Below are positions 5,221 to 6,571 of a DNA stretch of 6,571 nucleotides, piece by piece; within the stretch, counting starts at the first letter, position 1, and each line of letters starts with the position of its first letter. Position numbers and translations under genes: made by a program. Origin of the DNA: Firmicutes bacterium UBA5301 (GTDB lineage: Bacteria > Bacillota > UBA5301); contig DHRX01000182.1 in the NCBI GenBank assembly GCA_002408345.1, forward strand, positions 8,282-14,852. The letters are read 5' to 3'. Under the pieces are notes generated by a model, which saw only the letters and a program-made list of their open reading frames with translations, did not search any database and was not told the DNA's origin.

Positions 5221-5847
5221 ATGCCGAAAGCAACCTTTTTTAACCTCCCTGAAGCCAAAAGAGCCAGAGTAATTGATGCGGCCCTTGATGAATTTGCGGC
5301 TAACTCATATCACAAGGCCCGAGTTACCGCTATAGCCGAAAAGGCTGGTATAGCTATGGGCAGCTTTTATCAATATTTCACAGATAAAAAAGACCTTTTC
5401 AAATACATTGTCGATCTTACTGTAAATAAGAAGTTGGAATATATCAATCATGACATGATGGCCAACAAGGAGAAGTACGGTTTTTTCCAGCTGCTCCGGG
5501 AGATCTACTTAAGTGGAATCCGGTTTGCCCAAGAGAACCCCCGCCTTGTTGCCATTGGGAACGCGCTATTGACCGATAAAGAACTACAACAGGAGATCTG
5601 GGGCGAGTATCAAGATACCAGTTCTGCTTTTTTTCAACAACTACTAGAAGTAGGCTTAGCTAATGGCGAATTGGATCCCCAAATGGATAGCGCCTTAGTT
5701 GCTAAGTTTTTAACCAGTCTAACTTATTCACTTACCGATAGCATCTATAAGGATGGAGAGATCGATCTCGCTGATCTTGAAAGTGAAATGGTCACCATCG
5801 ATAAGATGCTCTATTTTATTGAGAATGGTATTAAGAAAAGAGATTAA
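5221..5847 (+). CDS. TetR/AcrR-family transcriptional repressor
   Basis: The 208-residue protein has the usual TetR layout. An N-terminal DNA-binding domain (about residues 10-57) carries RVIDAALDEFAANSYHKARV, then TAIAEKAGIAMGSFYQYFTDK (36-56) as the helix-turn-helix and the FYxYF-K-LF tail. A variable all-helical ligand-binding and dimer domain follows at about 60-208. Such proteins repress neighbouring genes, typically efflux pumps, and release DNA when a toxic or lipophilic ligand binds. The ATG at 5221 is taken as start because AAGGAG (5207-5212) lies eight bases before it; the TTG at 5218 just upstream is less likely. The ABC ATPase gene follows after 34 bases on the same strand, so the protein probably controls that transporter and itself. 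The ligand cannot be inferred from sequence. Confidence 0.95.
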   Translation: MPKATFFNLPEAKRARVIDAALDEFAANSYHKARVTAIAEKAGIAMGSFYQYFTDKKDLFKYIVDLTVNKKLEYINHDMMANKEKYGFFQLLREIYLSGIRFAQENPRLVAIGNALLTDKELQQEIWGEYQDTSSAFFQQLLEVGLANGELDPQMDSALVAKFLTSLTYSLTDSIYKDGEIDLADLESEMVTIDKMLYFIENGIKKRD

Positions 5848-5881
5848 CTAAGCTTATTAGAATGAGGAGGGGGAGGTTCTT

Positions 5882-6571
5882 ATGGCTTTACTGGAGATGA
5901 GAGGTGTCACTAAGATCTATCAACAAGGTAAGATCCCGGTACCGGCGTTACGGGGTATAGACCTTACCGTTGAGCAGGGGGAATTTACTACTATTTTCGG
6001 CCCTTCCGGCTCAGGGAAAACCACCATGCTTAATATGATCGGTTGTCTCGATAAACCGACCAGCGGTACCATTATTTTTGATGGCAAAGACTTAGGGAAG
6101 TTAGACAAAAAAGGCCTGGCGCAGCTGAGAAGATACAATATCGGTTTTGTCTTTCAAAGCTATAACTTAATTCCCGTCCTGACCGCCTATGAGAATGTTG
6201 AGTTTGCCCTAAGGTTAGTTAATAGATACGATAAAAAGCAGTTAAAAGAAAGAGTACTGCAAATCTTAGCCGATGTCGGTTTAGCCGGGTTAGAAAATAG
6301 GCGCCCTAATGAACTCTCTGGTGGTCAGAAACAACGGGTGGCTATAGCTAGAGCTTTAGTCAAGGAGCCGAAGCTAGTGCTAGCCGACGAACCCTCAGCT
6401 AACCTCGACTCCAAAACCAGTGAAGAAGTCCTGGAAGTAATGGTCAAGATGAACCAAGAGCTGGGAACCACCTTTATTTTCTCTACCCATGACCCTCAGG
6501 TGATGGAGTATGCCCACCGAATGCTGGAAGTGCGGGATGGCCTAATCTCCGAAGATCAAAGGAGGGATCGG
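5882..6571 (+). CDS. ABC transporter ATP-binding protein, MacB/LolD type (3' end cut by window)
   Basis: The frame is open to the last base and gives 230 residues, close to the full length of this family, so only a few C-terminal residues are missing. All ATPase motifs are present: Walker A GPSGSGKT (40-47), Q-loop Gln at 92 in FVFQSYNLIP, signature LSGGQ (145-149), Walker B LVLADE with Glu170, the D-loop in SANLDS, and the switch His203 in STHD. SANLDS differs slightly from the more common TANLDS. This subgroup (MacB, LolD, FtsE-like) works with a FtsX/MacB-fold permease that moves lipids, peptides or drugs by a mechanotransmission mechanism. The permease gene should follow just past the window. 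The ATG at 5882 has a long purine-rich ribosome binding site (AGGAGGGGGAGG, 5865-5876). It lies 34 bases after the TetR gene, indicating an operon repressed by that regulator. Confidence 0.95.
   Translation, partial: MALLEMRGVTKIYQQGKIPVPALRGIDLTVEQGEFTTIFGPSGSGKTTMLNMIGCLDKPTSGTIIFDGKDLGKLDKKGLAQLRRYNIGFVFQSYNLIPVLTAYENVEFALRLVNRYDKKQLKERVLQILADVGLAGLENRRPNELSGGQKQRVAIARALVKEPKLVLADEPSANLDSKTSEEVLEVMVKMNQELGTTFIFSTHDPQVMEYAHRMLEVRDGLISEDQRRDR

Noticed and set aside
5920..6138. 72-codon minus-strand frame within the ABC ATPase gene
   Set aside because: It is antisense to the Walker A region of a clear ATPase; such mirror frames are common in these genes.

Overview
The window reads as chromosomal DNA of a low-to-medium GC Gram-positive bacterium, most likely a member of the Bacillota (Clostridia-like). 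The grounds are strong purine-rich Shine-Dalgarno sites before most genes, occasional GTG starts, and the gene families present; this is inference and no phylogenetic marker gene is present. Genes are closely packed, and two of the nine coding loci look eroded.

Left part (1-1208, plus strand): the 3' end of a gene for a GyrI-like small-molecule-binding domain protein is followed after one base by azlC and an overlapping azlD. This pair is expected to form a branched-chain amino acid exporter. The three look like one operon. Convergent with it (1210-2606, minus strand) is a two-gene unit. An intact XRE-type HTH plus ImmA/IrrE metallopeptidase protein is followed, through a TGATG stop/start overlap, by a PIN-domain gene. 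The PIN protein has lost the middle of its domain, including two of the expected acidic active-site residues. The layout resembles a toxin-antitoxin-like module whose nuclease is probably dead. It has its own extended -10 promoter, with a candidate operator formed by an inverted repeat around the -10 box.

Middle part (2607-5112, plus strand): a divergent intergenic region carries a perfect 8-bp inverted repeat just before the ribosome binding site of a gene for an exported or membrane-anchored protein of unknown function. That protein appears to consist of two copies of one ~75-residue unit. Next is a relic of a CPBP-family (Abi/CAAX protease-like) intramembrane protease. It has lost its N-terminus and the segment between motifs 1 and 3, and it contains an in-frame TAG. 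It ends in an ATGA overlap with a class III PLP-dependent aminotransferase. The aminotransferase keeps its PLP lysine but has Asn where the family normally has the Asp that contacts the PLP ring nitrogen. It also carries a CxxCx4CxxC cysteine cluster.

Right part (5113-6571, plus strand): a TetR-family regulator with a clear promoter and a perfect 9-bp inverted repeat at the expected transcription start is followed by a MacB/LolD-type ABC ATPase that runs off the end of the window. This is a typical self-regulated efflux operon, whose permease gene should lie just beyond the window.

The strongest candidates for something new are the PIN gene with an internal deletion kept in frame beside an intact antitoxin-like partner, the Asp-to-Asn aminotransferase with its cysteine cluster coupled to a decayed membrane protease, and the duplicated-unit exported protein. 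I see no RNA genes, CRISPR arrays, insertion sequences or attachment sites.
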